From positions 37,094,383 to 37,158,382 of the forward strand of contig OX463814.1 in NCBI GenBank assembly GCA_949825045.1: a stretch of 64,000 nucleotides of DNA. Direction: 5' to 3'. The notes beneath the pieces are model-generated. The model was given only the letters and a program-made list of their open reading frames with translations. It was not told where the DNA came from and did no database searches. Shown here piece by piece: positions 32,708 to 44,868 of the stretch. Every line of letters begins with the position of its first letter. Positions within the stretch are counted from its first letter, which is position 1. The translations under genes were made by a program, and so were the position numbers. The stretch comes from Argyresthia goedartella (taxonomy: Eukaryota > Arthropoda > Insecta > Lepidoptera > Argyresthiidae).

Positions 32708-32950
32708 GACGACCCGATTGACAGGCAGTGACCCTGCCCGCGAAGTCAAGGGTCCCGGGTTCGAGTCCCGGTGGGGACAAATATTTGTTTGATGAGAACG
32801 GATGTTTGTACCCTAGTCATGGTTATTTATCTATCTAAGTATAATATTTATCTATATAAGTATGTGTATCGTTGTCTAGTACCCAAGATACAGGGAATCC
32901 TAGTTTGGGGCTAGATCTATTTGTGTAAATAGTGCGCAAGGTATTATTAT
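32708..32950 (+). mobile_element. SINE S1, copy 2, with damaged A box
   Basis: Body and (TATT)n tail match copy 1. The B box GGTTCGAGTCC is intact. In the head, the part that should read TGGCCGAGTCGG is shortened (CCGATTGACAGGCAG), so the internal promoter is probably lost. Confidence 0.88.
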
Positions 32951-33497
32951 AGTATGAGAATTTTAACGTTTACCGCAGAATACGGTTTTGACTGCTAGTC
33001 AAAATATATACTTTTTAGGAACTGTCAAAACGGTAATTTTGTTCACGAGTGCTATCATGTGACGTCATAGTCAAATGGTGTCTTATACACAAATTTGAGA
33101 TCATAAAATACAACCTGCTGGAAATATACAATTGTGATACTGTCAAACGTTTTTTGTTGAAACAGGTTCAGCTTGAGACATGGTTCTAGATTTATTGGAC
33201 TACCTTGTCAAATACCGTATTGTTGACATACTGCTGATCCGCCCGACAGACGTTGTTAAGTCTAAAGCTTCTGGACTGCCAACGCCATCTGTTGGGAGCA
33301 GGATACGAAACGTTTTTGCTTTGTCAGCTATGTCTTTTGAGTTATTTTTTCTCATGGTAAGAACCTTCCCAAGACTTCAACAAATAAGTTTAAATTATAG
33401 TTCATACGTTGCAAAAAGTCCAGCCATATGAGAGATTCGCGCTTACCAACACATTTTGGGATTCATTTTTATATTATACAGAATATAGATAGATATA
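32951..33497. other. No recognisable gene
   Basis: One 83-codon ORF (33180-33431) without a known motif. Otherwise unassigned. Confidence 0.45.
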
Positions 33498-33540
33498 TAA
33501 TAATAATACCTTGGAAACTATTTACACACACACATATATT
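33498..33540 (-). mobile_element. 3' fragment of SINE S1
   Basis: AATAATAATACCTTGGAAAC and TATTTACACACA match the inverted tail of S1. Confidence 0.6.
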
Positions 33541-34089
33541 ATAATAGATAATCTAAGCCTTAAGCTAACTGTATACATTTGTACATTAATGTATTGTATG
33601 TAACAATTATTGGTGTAGGTAGGAGATGAAACATAGTAGTTCAGTTCATTGAACCGGAATTATGCTAATGTGCAAGCCTCACTTAGTCACTCCAAAGTAG
33701 AACAGAGTATTTAACTGTTAGTGAAGTACCAAAAATATATTAAAAATATATCTAACGCATTGCATACACAATGATTTAATCGTATAAAGTTTTATGCATT
33801 TCAAAATACACTGGGAGTCTTTATAAAGGACACAAATTGAAAAGGGTTGAAGAGGATCAAATTTATCGACAGAAACTATATTTATTAAAGTCCTCCCTCC
33901 TATATTTTTTATAGTCATTTTAATATTAACTTTTTTAAACTGTGTCAGTGGAGGGCTAACTCGCAAAAACCAAATGTAACGAAATTAATTTATGACAAAA
34001 TCGACTAGACCTCTGGAAGTGTAGTACCTACGGAAATATTTTTTATGTCATTTATTGGAAGAACAGAGCCATTACTTGCCACTACAGGC
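33541..34089. other. No recognisable gene
   Basis: AT-rich, unassigned. Confidence 0.5.
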
Positions 34090-34140
34090 AAAAAATGGTT
34101 AAGTGCGAGTCTTACTCGCCGAGGATTTCGTACAAAAAAA
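34090..34140 (-). repeat. Family R end fragment
   Basis: AAAAATGGTTAAGTGCGAGT then GGATTTCGTAC, a diverged family R terminus. Confidence 0.55.
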
Positions 34141-34254
34141 ACATACTTGATTCGTACGTACCTTACTACTACAGCACATTTCATCCTTTGCTTGAGCTAT
34201 TGGTAAGACCTTACTTCTTGCCATGCTTAATGATTCGATCTAAAATAAAAAGGA

Positions 34255-34512
34255 CTCTAATAACGCCTACTGTCAAAAGGCATCAAGCAGCCCTATTAGG
34301 GCCTTTGGCACAGCATGACGATCACTACCACCGACTAGCGATAGTAGCCGGGACCAACAGCTTGACGTGTCGTCCGAAACACGGAAGCGCCCGAAACAAA
34401 TGCCACATGGAAGCGGACCCATCCAGTATCTGTCTAGGCCAGATGTTGCTACCCGCACGATCGTTTCCGACGTGCGAATACCGCCACGCCTCGGATAATA
34501 AGATAACGTCAT
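34255..34512 (-). mobile_element. SINE of the lepidopteran 'gttggtcccggctac' type, copy 1
   Basis: On the minus strand it reads GTGTTTCGGACGACACGTCA then AGCTGTTGGTCCCGGCTACT. It is the same core as the element at 39.85-40.11 kb and as a SINE core I know to be widespread in Lepidoptera. The ORFs over it on both strands are not genes. Confidence 0.7.
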
Positions 34513-35161
34513 AAACGGCTATATCTTTTTATTGCGTTAACCTAGGATTTTGTTTTTTTCTCAGCTTTAAGGGACTACAAACCCACGCATTTGACCCACA
34601 ATTACCAAATATGACTTACAGCAAAAGTTAAGGAAAATATGAGAATGCCATAAATTTGTAGTTCAAGTCTACACAGAATGGAAGGCCCGGTGACAGCGTC
34701 CGTGTCACTGACGTAATAAGGTTGTATTTAGTTTGGGCCACCGGGCCTTTTATTTTGTGAAAACTGTAGCTAAGACAACAAATAGGTGTTTTTGCATGGA
34801 CTCCTGTGCACCATCCATCATACTCGGTGACTCGCAACTCGCAACGTTTTTGCTATTTTCCAAGTAATGTATTCTTTCTTCCAATAAATCTGGGAGATAT
34901 ATTTCTAGAGATCTAGATGATATTGATATAGATATATGACGTTATTTCGTTTTTGCGAGTTCCCCTCTACTAACCGAGTTTTAAAACGTTACCACGTTAA
35001 AAGTGTTTCAGATAGAAACATATTTTTGGTGTCAACAGAATACTGTGATGTTAAATAATATTCCGTAGTATAATTATTTAGTTTAGGCACACCATTTTAA
35101 TAAAAACTGCAACTACTAAAAAGTGCTCAAAAAGTTCACAATTAACATTTTAAGGACTTTT
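34513..35161. other. No recognisable gene; short inverted repeat
   Basis: GAAGGCCCGGTGACAG (34681) and GCCACCGGGCCTTTTA (34736) form an imperfect stem of about 10 bp. Nothing else assigned. Confidence 0.45.
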
Positions 35162-35585
35162 ATCTACACACGTTTTATAAACCCTCTTTACTGCGTCGAA
35201 AAAGCGCACGGTAAAGACCAGCATAATGATTAACTTCTTGGTAAAAACTCATTTCTTATCTGAATATTGATCATTATGACCATAATGTACCAACATTTGT
35301 CAAAAATTTCGAACGCCGACGCCCGCCTGCGTGCCGCCCCTAGTTTGTCTGTGAAGTCGGTACTACAGAACAAGCTAAACAACTGCAGAGCAATGATCAA
35401 TGCCACAATGCCGGTGAAACACGCAGTTCCTGAACACATCAAAGAGAGCTTATGATATGTGTGTAGATAAACTAGTGTATTAACTGTACATAATTAGGCA
35501 TTAAACCTCTCGAATGATATTATTATGAAACTCACTCTCGAGTATTAATACCCTCCATTATGTAGCAGTCACATAAAATGCTATT
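35162..35585 (-). mobile_element. Composite element D, copy 2
   Basis: Inverted relative to copy 1. Both modules are present, with ends CTACACACGTTTTATAAACC and GTAGCAGTCACATAAA. Confidence 0.85.
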
Positions 35586-35624
35586 TCATACTAGCGGTAC
35601 CGCCAGTAATTAAACCCGGTCATC

Positions 35625-36018
35625 ACTATCCGGTTTATTGACCCCTACAAACCCTTCCATCTCGAAGCTAAGAAAGTCCTATTATAGTATTAAGGAATAC
35701 TTAGATCACAAAACTGCATGGTCCATACCATCTCAGCGCACAGAAATTCGACGAGGGGCGATGGATCAAGTCTATCACTCGCCGGCGAATTTCCTTAGAC
35801 CGAAACCAGTAGTACCTGTTGTGAAGTCACTTTTTAAAAAAGAAGGTATGGGGGAGTTTCTTGTCGTTTCTTCTTACCCCGAGGCCCACCTTCCGAAACG
35901 GTGTTGTCTTTTTTTTATATAAAAAAAAATGACTTGTAGTTATAAGTAAGTATAATTTTGACGTTGAATACGATAAATTATTTATTTATATTCAATAAAA
36001 GGATTGACTCTGACTCTG
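35625..36018 (+). pseudogene. 3' end of an unrecognised retroelement
   Basis: A 94-codon frame (35638-35922) with RKSYYSIKEYLDHKTAWSIP is followed by an A-rich stretch. The end is TTCAATAAAAGGATTGACTC followed by TGACTCTG, a polyadenylation signal and short tandem tail typical of LINE-like elements here. The family could not be named. Confidence 0.45.
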
Positions 36019-36084
36019 CTATAATATATTAAAATGTATTTTTATTGATAATCTTTGATCCACTGCAACCCTGTTCGATATAAT

Positions 36085-36483
36085 ATATTTTACCGTAAGA
36101 TTGTCAAAACTCTTAGTTGATAAACTAACGTTTTTTTTTGTCCTAAGTTGGTCAACTATCGACAGATAGTAAACTGTAGCGTACTGCTTACTATATGACG
36201 CGTTAGTTGATCAACTAACGGTTAGAAATGTTAAATAGTAAACTGATTTAAACTTTAATTGCAAACGAAATACCAGGGCAAACACTGCGGTTGCTTAGGT
36301 GAAGACTAGAGAGGGCGAGCGCAGCGAAGCCCCCGAATAGTTTTCGTGTTAGGTTGACATGTAAGAACAAAACAAACGTAAATTCTAAACCCTGTCAATC
36401 TGGATTACTATCTGTCGATAGTTGATCAACTACCGAGTTGGTTTATCAACTAACGGTTTTGACTATCTTCCGGTGACATATAC
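36085..36483. mobile_element. MITE-A, copy 1
   Basis: Terminal inverted repeats of about 85 bp: left TTACCGTAAGATTGTCAAAA and right, inverted, TCACCGGAAGATAGTCAAAA. Both continue with GTTGATAAAC and ATCGACAGATAGTAA. The centre carries the hairpin core (36279-36364). Confidence 0.88.
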
Positions 36484-36911
36484 ACTTTATAAATATTTAC
36501 ACTGTATGTCTGAAGTATTAGCATTATGTATTACTATAGGGGCGACAGTATCAAGATTGTATACAATTTGCAGCACTTTTTTATAAACTCACAATTTCTT
36601 GTAAATATAACCAATATTTAAAGAACCACAGTACTTCGCTAGTGACTAGAGTATATACATTCTGTGATTGGTTACTGATTTAGAGAGTGAGTTGTGAGTG
36701 GGTTTCAAATAGTATAGACTATAAGATTGGGAGCCTATTAACCATTGTATTTGGGAAACAATCGATACTTAAGGCGGCGCAGTGACCGACAATATTTCGA
36801 TGACGGTTGGTATTCTCCTAATGAATATTAGTTAAGGCTGGGCACCCCGGCAGCGGGACTTAGAATTTTAACTTCAGCTTATTTTTAGAGGAAAATAATT
36901 TAAATGTTAAA
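36484..36911. other. No recognisable feature
   Basis: Unassigned AT-rich DNA. Confidence 0.5.
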
Positions 36912-37492
36912 AAAAATCGGTCAAGTACGGGCCGGACTCGCACACGAAAACGGTTCCGTAGCTTCGTACTAGAAAACTTAGGCACTAAAAATGATAAATT
37001 TAAGACAAAATAAAACGATATTATGTACGAACGTGGAATCATATCAAACTAATTACGTCACCACAACCATGTGATATGATACGCCGCGGTATCTACGATC
37101 ATATTAAAATCTTTATATGATTTGTTATGTCGCCGGTGGTGTTAAAACACGTTTCATGTATGGGGACCGCATTAATTTATAAAATCTTGTATTGTTCATC
37201 ATTTCTTGCTGCAGCGAAAACAGAAATACACATTCTGTGAAAATTTTAGCAAACTTAAAGTTTTTTATTACTGTACATATTAACATATACTTGGCAAACG
37301 TCATGTTTTGCCTCTTCTCTACATTGGACCACTGTGGGAGAAGCAGGGTGTAGAAACTCCTACAGATTGACTCTCACACAACTCTCAACTTACTACGGTT
37401 CATGTGATTCAGTCCGCAGCGACGGACAGCAAGAAGCGGAGGCTTAGTAATAGGGCTCCGTTTAGCACCCTTTGAGTACGGAATCCTAAAAT
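36912..37492 (-). repeat. Family R repeat interrupted by a J1 3' end
   Basis: Starts AAAAATCGGTCAAGTACGGG and ends GAGTACGGAATCCTAAAATA. The part at 37266-37372 is foreign J1 sequence. Confidence 0.75.
37266..37372 (-). mobile_element. J1 3' end inserted in family R
   Basis: TACATTGGACCACTGTGGGA and GTAGAAACTCCTACAG match the inverted J1 3' UTR at 63.0 kb. Confidence 0.8.
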
Positions 37493-37883
37493 ACGTCTAT
37501 ACTTCACCGATCTATACAGGACAGGGCAACATAAGTTATACTTTTCATAAATAAATAATTTTACAAACTTAGAAAAATAGATTTTGTGATAACTTTGGTA
37601 GACTTTTATATCGAGCAAACATAATCAAATTACATTTGTTTGTTCATAAATCTCTGCTGACACTCATGTTTAACAATATAGAATATAATAAAAAACTGCT
37701 CTAATACTCCAATTTTGCGTAACTTGAGACTTACAAAAGGCTGTGTTGGCCTACTGCGTCACCTATGACAGTCGAATGACAATGCCGTTCCGGTCCGGAC
37801 CCGGACGAAACTTTGTGAGAAAACCAATCAATCTAAACAAAGGTGCTGCACGCGTCAATATCTCTGGCTCTAAATGAAATGTG

Positions 37884-37884
<1 letters not shown>
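37493..37884. other. No recognisable feature
   Basis: Unassigned. Confidence 0.5.
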
Positions 37885-37938
<54 letters not shown>

Positions 37939-37940
37939 TC
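37885..37940. repeat. (CT)n microsatellite
   Basis: About 28 dinucleotide units with one TA interruption. It abuts the left end of the foldback element. Confidence 0.97.
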
Positions 37941-38629
37941 AAGGTGGATCCAGACATGTTCTTATGTCTGTCGCAGTTGGTTGGTTAAATCAGACAATTA
38001 ACTAACTCTCTAGACCGTTAATTAAATGCCAACGTTTAACCAAGTCACTAGCTTTTTGATTTAAATAAACATCGTCGAAGACGTTTAACAAACCGTCTTA
38101 CGGAAAGCCGGCGTTTTGGAAAATAAGATGGCGTCACGACAACAGCTGATTTGCACAGCTTATAACAAAACATTGCGGTAGCTTAGGTGAAGGGTAAAAG
38201 GGGTGAGCGAAGCAAATCCCCTTTTATGCTTCGTGTTAGGTTGAACATGTAAAAACAACAAAAAATACTTAAAACATAAACTTAAGCACACATAAAAATA
38301 TTTATATTGTATATGTCTTGTTGCCTAGGAACGTTTAGACAACTCGTTAAACGTTTCGTTCACTTACTTGTCTGACGGAATTTTAGTGACTTGGTTAAAC
38401 GTCGTTATTTAATTAACGGTCTAGAGTCAGGTGTCTGATTGAACCAACAAACTGCGACATGTTTGTAACGTACCTCCGTTTCGTATCAGAGCGTCGCAAT
38501 CCAAGATTGCTTGTTTGGACGCCCGAACCGTACCAAACAGGCGTCCAAACTAGCTAGCGTTCTTGGCTTGCGACGCTGATACAATACGGAGGTACGTTCC
38601 GGACAAAAGAACATGTCTGGACCCACCTT
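37941..38629. mobile_element. Foldback MITE interrupted by MITE-B
   Basis: Left end AAGGTGGATCCAGACATGTT, right end inverted AAGGTGGGTCCAGACATGTT. The arms continue (AACGTACCTCCGT, GTATCAG, GCGTCGCAA, TTTGGACGCC) at 38467-38522 and 38541-38598, once MITE-B (37969-38459) is removed. Each arm is about 100 bp and the centre is short. Confidence 0.85.
37969..38459 (+). mobile_element. MITE-B, copy 1
   Basis: Terminal inverted repeats of about 90 bp start TGTCGCAGTT and share GACGTTTAACCAAGTCACTA-like sequence. The hairpin core in the middle has the stem GAAGGGTAAAAGGGG with CCCCTTTTATGCTTC (38189-38234). The flanks TGTC and TGTT may be a diverged 4-bp target duplication. Confidence 0.88.
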
Positions 38630-39599
38630 TAGTTTATTTTTTGACATCTAACGTTCAGAGACGAAGATATTTGGGGCGGCCTGTACCTGCGCTATAATGG
38701 GCCAACACATTGGAGCTGTGTAGGTCGCTATTCTTCTAATGAGTGACATGACAAAGGTCGCAATGTTTCCTACACGGGTATTGTCTGGGGAGTTTATTTG
38801 AAACAATTATTTCAATACCCATGTCTACCTATTTATTAAAAGTATTTGATTGCCTTATGTACTGGCCATTTATCTATATCCCAGCTTTTACCTAAAGCCC
38901 CTTTTTAGGTACCTTAACCCTCTCATTAGCCATAAAAAAAAATGGCTATAAAAAGTCAAATTCAAATTTTCATGGCGGCCAGCCACATTATCGTTTTTTT
39001 TTTATTTACTAAGTCAGTCGACCAATCAAGTGTGAGATACCAGAGAGAAGGTACGTTTATCCTCTATTTCCGGTCAGTATTGCCAGTCATAAAAATAATA
39101 GTGGGTAGTAATTATTTTATAAAAATAAATATAAATATTATTCCAAGTCCCAGGTATTCACGCGCGAGGACGGTAGGTAAATAAAAATTAAATGCAAGTC
39201 CATACTGGGTGTTCATACGCGAGTGGACAGGTTAAAAAGTATATCGGAACCATTATAGGATCACTCGTGTGTCTGTCCTAGGTGTGTAAAAGTAATATTT
39301 AACAATCGAATTTATGCGACCCAAACACGAACGTATTACGTAAGCAAATTTTTTAAATTTGGGGAGTAAATCAGTTTTTTTTTCATCTGTATCGTGTAAC
39401 GTGTAAAATGAAAGAGCTTCTTGATGATTTCATATATACTTTTTCATATTTTTGTCATGCTAAGTTAAAGAAATATAAGAAAATAGGTAAAAAAATACCA
39501 ATACCCCTCTTATCTCCAAAACTACTCATTACATTTTATTTAAATATATTTTATATAGGTCACATATATATTTCAGGTTTAAATATGGGGTTACATTTT
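38630..39599. other. No recognisable gene
   Basis: Short ORFs of 72-80 codons without motifs. Unassigned. Confidence 0.45.
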
Positions 39600-39795
39600 T
39601 TTTCAATACCAAATACAAACTTATAAATGTACCTGGTAACATACGTGGAGTATGAAAGTAGCCGCACCAATAACTTTGTATACAACATTTTGCTATCTTT
39701 ACCCAGGAAAATTGAAGATACCTTATCCCCATGCAAGAAAATTGAATACCATTGTGCGGTGGTACAGAACTCTTAATAATATCTACATTCATGGC
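39600..39795 (+). repeat. Family R inner fragment, diverged
   Basis: CGCACCAATAACTTTGTATA and GGTGGTACAGAACTCTTA match the inner part and end of the clean R copies. Confidence 0.6.
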
Positions 39796-39844
39796 CCGTT
39801 ACGAAATTTTTGTTGTGTTATGGATAAATCTTATGAATGCAGTT

Positions 39845-40110
39845 TACTAACCCACTAATGTCCCTAATGAGGGGCACAGGCCTTTACTCGGATACGAGCA
39901 AGATTAAGCTATACTCCACCAAGCTGGCTCAATGCGGGTGGATGGAGGGGTTTTTACAACCGCTAGGTACCACGTAGCGATAGTAGGACCTACAGCTTAA
40001 CGAGTCAACCGAAACATATTAATAATGTCATTGGTACGTTGTCAGGATTCGAACCTACATCTCCGTTCAAGAAGCAAGCGTGAAACCCATTAGACCACGG
40101 AGTTCTAGCG
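39845..40110 (-). mobile_element. tRNA-derived SINE with the same core as at 34.3 kb
   Basis: On the minus strand: an A-box-like TGGTCTAATGGG, then B box GGTTCGAATCC, then the core TTAAGCTGTAGGTCCTACTA shared with the 34.3-kb copy. The end is AGGCCTGTGCCCCTCATTAG. Confidence 0.8.
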
Positions 40111-40603
40111 ATAAATGTTATGTGTCAAATAAATCTTAAATTTTGAACGTGAAATGGTATAACATAAAATAAGCGATATCTTAACTAGCGACTACATTTG
40201 ATTTATATACACGCACTTTATCCATTAAAAATACAAATGAAACGGGTCTCAGGAAAACTTCTTTTATTTCAACACTTTTATTGAATCACTATTTACACTG
40301 GCGTAGATTCCTCCTTACAACTTTATTCCTCAAGATTCACATCAAGACTGAGCTCTGTTTTTTTTTTGTTGGAGGGGAAAAAAATGGAATGACCCATGGT
40401 CAGGAGTCAGACCTCCCTGCTATGTCCGGGTCCCTACACATTGAGCGGGCATCAGCTCGTGTGCTATACGGACTAAAAACAACCCTTTTGTTTTTACAGT
40501 TGTCTTACTAAGAATAAACTGTGAGCCATGGCCTCGGTATATGCTGAAGGCTTTCTACCTGCAATTTGTCCTTTTGGGCGATATATATGTGTATTATGAT
40601 ATA
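40111..40603. other. No recognisable feature
   Basis: Unassigned flank of the Tc1 element. Confidence 0.5.
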
Positions 40604-42332
40604 CAGTGGTGGTCATATAATTAAGAACGATTTGTAGTACCAGATATTTTTTTTCAAAACTATGCTATGTGTACTTTTAAGTTCCTTCTTAAAAGTAATT
40701 AGTTGTATTATGAAATAGCTACATCGATAAAGTAAACGGGATTAGGAGTAAATATTTAAAACATTTTCTATTTTTTTTACAAATTTAATTGATTATCGAT
40801 AATTACAAATTCAAGTAGTAAAAATGCTGGACAAATAATTAAGAACGATTCTTAAGCTGCTCGAGAGTTGTTTCCGTAGATACTTAGATTTTACAAATCA
40901 CATTAAATAAGACAGTGACAATGTTAAAAATTATAATTTAATACATTTTATTCTAAGTTAATAGTCTGTAGCGTGACCATGGCTTTTAATAACTGCCTTA
41001 CACCGACGAGGCATTGATTCTATCAATTTTTGACATTTTTCAAGAGAAATAGAGCGCCATTCTTCTAAAAAAACGTTATATAACTCAGTTAGGTTACCAC
41101 ATCGTCGATTTGATACCTTTTTCTTGACTTCGCACCAAAGATGCTCTATGGGATTTAAATCTGGGCTGTTCGGTGGCCATTCTAAGACATAAACTGATTG
41201 AGATGTGAGGAATTCTTTAACGGTGCGTGCAGTGTGTTTCGGATCGTTGTCGTGTTGGAATGTCCAAATAATCGGAAGTACGTCTTCAGCATATGGTAAC
41301 AGAGTTTCTTCGAGTATATTTTTGTACTGGAATTGATCCATGTTTCCTTCTATCAGTCTAACAGGTCCAACACCATGACCAGAGAAGCATCCCCAAATTT
41401 TCACATTTCCACCACCATGCTTTAATGTCATTTTTGTGTACTTGGGGTCGAATGCTGTATTCGGAGGGCGTCGAACATATCGTTTCCCATCAGAACATAC
41501 TCTGTTAATTTTTGTTTCGTCAGAGAAAAGGACATTTTCCACTGTCTTGCTGTCCAGCTTTCAAGCCGGGCTTGCCTATGACACTGTTTCAACATGGGCA
41601 CCTTTCTTGCTATCCTTCCGTTCAACTTCGCTTTTACCAAACGCCTTCGGATAGTGCGCGCTGAGATCGCTGAAGGGTTATTTTCACCAAAGTATTCTTT
41701 TTTTAACTCATTAGACCCCTTAAAAGGGTATTGTTTTGCCAAACGCACGATATTTCGATCGTCTCGCTGAGATGACTTTCTCTGTTTAGGTACACGAGGA
41801 ATATTTAAAGTTGTTTGATGTGTGTTAAAATGCTTCACAGCGTGGAATATCATCGTTTTTGAGCACTGCAAATGATTGGCAATCTTTTTATATGACCAAT
41901 TCATATCGCGAAGTTTTATTATTACTTTCCTTGTAGATGCATCACAATTTTATTTTTTCCCTTTTTTTTATTATGAAACGATCAACTTTTTGACTTTTAC
42001 AGAACTAAATGGCGCCAAAATTACTCGAATAGTGGCCTAGTTACAGAGTGTTCTCTATTTAAATTTGAATAAAAAAATAAACTATCCAGCGTTCTTAATT
42101 ATGTGGCCAGCCAGTAAGTTTGCAATAACATGTTAAGATATATTATATACAAAAAGTTTACTTATATAATAATATTGTTGAATTTATCATATTATAACTG
42201 TTTGCTACGATTGTGTAAAACAGTTTTACGATACCGAGAGAGATACAAAACGATATGCAATAAGTGTTATTCTCGTAAGTTTGAAAAAAGCTTGTTTTCA
42301 AATAGTCGTTCTTAATTATATGACCACCACTA
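40604..42332 (-). mobile_element. Complete Tc1-like transposon with IR/DR ends
   Basis: Outer ends AGTGGTGGTCATATAATTAA-GAACGA (40605 on) and its inverse (42304-42331) are flanked by TA (40602-40603, 42333-42334), the usual Tc1/mariner target. A second copy of AATTAAGAACG lies inside each end (40837-40847, and inverted at 42090-42100), about 218 bp from the outer one on both sides. This is the inverted-repeat/direct-repeat layout known from some Tc1 elements. The whole element is 1729 bp. Confidence 0.93.
40958..41904 (-). pseudogene. Tc1-type DD34E transposase, broken by a frameshift
   Basis: Cuts and pastes the element by a DDE mechanism. The first frame (41904-41428) carries the N-terminal helix-turn-helix region (MNWSYKKIANHLQCSKTMIF) and a second DNA-binding region (SARTIRRRLVKAKLNGRIAR). 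The second frame (41542-40958) carries the catalytic core: VLFSDETK with the first Asp, HDNDPKHTA with the second Asp, and NPIEHLW with the Glu. There are 34 residues between the second Asp and the Glu, hence DD34E. The C-terminus ends SHGHATDY. The two frames overlap near 41540, where one base seems missing from a run of A. There is also a stop just upstream of the first methionine. The copy is therefore inactive, but little decayed. Confidence 0.95.
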
Positions 42333-42334
42333 TA

Positions 42335-43765
42335 TGGGAGACTGAGCTCTGCTGACACGAACAGCCATTTTTATAGACTTCAATTACCGCTTCTTTATAC
42401 AATTTCCGGAAGTGATATTATCCTAACATTCATAAAAACTTCAGTAGCATAATAATTACGTATCTTTTAATTCTTAAATATTAAAAAAATTAAGTTTACT
42501 AATATCTTAGCTATCAATAAAGAATAGCTTAACTTCTCAATTGTTATGCTACTGTTACACATGTATTCTAGAATATATCAAAATAAAGTAAATTAATATC
42601 TTAGGGGCTTGAAATTAATATCTTAGCTACTCAATAATTATGCTACTGTTACACAAATATACGTCATTAAATTTAAATACAAAGGCAAGCTTCTTAAAAA
42701 AAATGGTTTGCTTTGCACTGTATTGTGTTTATATTGTACTACTAACATAGATTGTAAGACTAATTATTAACACTTATAAATGGACTTGGTCTGAAATAAA
42801 TGATTATTATTATTATTTATATGCTTAAATTATTAGTATTTATAATTTAAATTTAACTTTTTACACAACGTCGTGATTTGGAACAATGTGCATATTTTAT
42901 TTTACAGTTTTAGCGCCTCTGGCCTGCACTAGAACGCAAAGTGAAAGTGTGGTTTGTAATGTCAACAATTACTACGAGTATTGTCACAGACACCTAAGCC
43001 GGCGTCAGGATGTTATAATGATTATGTAATAAAACCGTTTAAATGTATGTCATAATGGCGATAGATTCTTGTTTTAAAATTCAAGCAAAATCTGCAATTG
43101 ATATTGATGGATTCATATTGGAAAGTGTTCCGAGACTTCGGAGCTCATGATGAAAGGAGATGATATCATAATTAACCAGTTATTAACTAAGAATTCAATA
43201 CGCACAAAATGTGTACCAAAATATTCTACACAATGAACCCCGTGTCAAAAACATTTAATATTAAGTATTTTTTTTAAATTATATTTGATTATCAATATCG
43301 AGCAAAAATGAACAAATAAAATCACGTTTATTGTATAAGAGCCCCCAGTGAAAAAAATGAATAATGAAATTTTTTCGGTTATTGCCTTTTTAACCAAACT
43401 TCAGTTATTCGTCAACAAACTTAATTTGAAATAATTAAAGTGGTTTATTTACGAAGCACAAAACTGGTTTTGTTATTTTTAGTTCGGTTATTTAAAAACT
43501 AAGATTTAGTCATGTATGTATGTATGTAGGCTTCATAACCTTAATGAAGTAAACAAATCGGATTGGTAACGTGCAACAGAACATGTTTAATTAGTTTATA
43601 CTAATTGTTAGACTATTCTAGAAGACGAAAGTTTACCTACAAATAACAAGAGTTTTTTTCAGTGCGTCTTATTTTTTTGTCCTATATTAGTTTAATTATT
43701 TATTTTTAACGTGAATAATCTGTGAATATTTCAAGCGTCTACCTGTTGCCGTTATTGATATCGAG
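42335..43765. other. No gene; one LINE-like tail and an R scrap
   Basis: TGGTCTGAAATAAATGATTATTATTATTATT at about 42788-42815 (given as TGAAATAAATG then (ATT)n) looks like a LINE 3' end. AAATCACGTTTATTG and AGAGCCCCC at 43318-43355 resemble the interior of family R. The rest is unassigned. Confidence 0.5.
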
Positions 43766-44165
43766 CAAAAAAAACGGTCAAGTGCGAGTCGTTTTCGCGC
43801 ACGAAGGGTTCCGTACCACCGTACAATAGCAGGGATGCTGTGGAGTGAATAGTTTGGATTTTACATAGCAAAATATTGTTTATAAAGTTATTGGTGCGGC
43901 TACTTTTACACTCCATGTACGAAATCAGATGCATTCATAAGTTTGTAAGTGGAATTAAAAGAATAGTTGCATGGAAGCCCCCTTTAATGTTTATTTTATT
44001 GTTTTTTAGTATTTGTTGTTATAGCGGCAACAGAAATACATCATCTATGAAAACTTCATCTGTCAAACTATCACGGTTCATGAGATACAGCCTGGTGACA
44101 GACGGACGGACGGACAGCGGAGGCTTAGTAATAGGATCCCGTTTGGAACCCTTAACGGAACGGTA
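43766..44165 (-). repeat. Family R repeat
   Basis: AAAAAACGGTCAAGTGCGAG, GCACGAAGGGTTCCGTACCA, GACAGACGGACGGACGGACA and a degraded right end CCCTTAACGGAACGG. A mid-age copy. Confidence 0.85.
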
Positions 44166-44868
44166 AAAACAACAAATTTGGCTGAATGGCTCACTTTTTT
44201 GATCAACCTCATTGCTCAAACTTGAAAGCAGCGACAGCACATTTAAGGGCTGAACATAGGCCAATGCTCCCGCGCAGAGCCCCGCAGGGCAGCCCGAGCT
44301 CCGAGACCGAGAAAATTATAGAAAATATTACTAAATTCCTGTAACAATAACATTAAAAATAAAATAAAACAACCAAGAATTTTCCCTTTTTTTACCTATT
44401 TTTGCGTGTAAGTTTCATATAGGAAACTGAGTTCGTCTCCGAGCGCTTGTTAATTTAGTTGAATAATAATGCATTGCGAAAAATATTTTTTAGTATTAAA
44501 TATAACAGATATCCGGTAATTTTAAAAGTCCATTCTTATCTGTAATAGACCTTTTATAACATATATTTATCCTACATTTTTATGTTGTCTAGTTTAGCCT
44601 AGAATTAAAGCTAAAGATGCATTTCTGGCCATATTTAATCCCATTCGGGCGCGGTTTACCAAATAATGCTTTCCGAGCATAATATAGGTAGTTTTGTTTT
44701 AAATATTTATTATTAACCATAAACTTGTCAAGAAATCGATTTATCTAACTAATGCTCAGGATTCTCTATGGTTCGAGATAGATGTTGATTGTTTCATTTT
44801 TCGCAATTCCAAAATGTGGATAAAATCGAGGAGAATCTATTACATTCGTGTGCGCGTGTCACCTGATA
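44166..44868. other. No recognisable gene
   Basis: A GC-richer stretch near 44267-44310 (CCCGCGCAGAGCCCCGCAGG) is unassigned. The rest is AT-rich. Confidence 0.45.

Noticed and set aside
34095..34514. 139-codon ORF
   Set aside because: Runs through a family R end and a SINE. No protein motif.
43291..43770. Repeated ATATCGAGCAAAAA at 43.29 and 43.76 kb as a target duplication
   Set aside because: Both lie next to family R-like sequence. The enclosed 470 bp has no element structure, so this may be chance or an R-related repeat.
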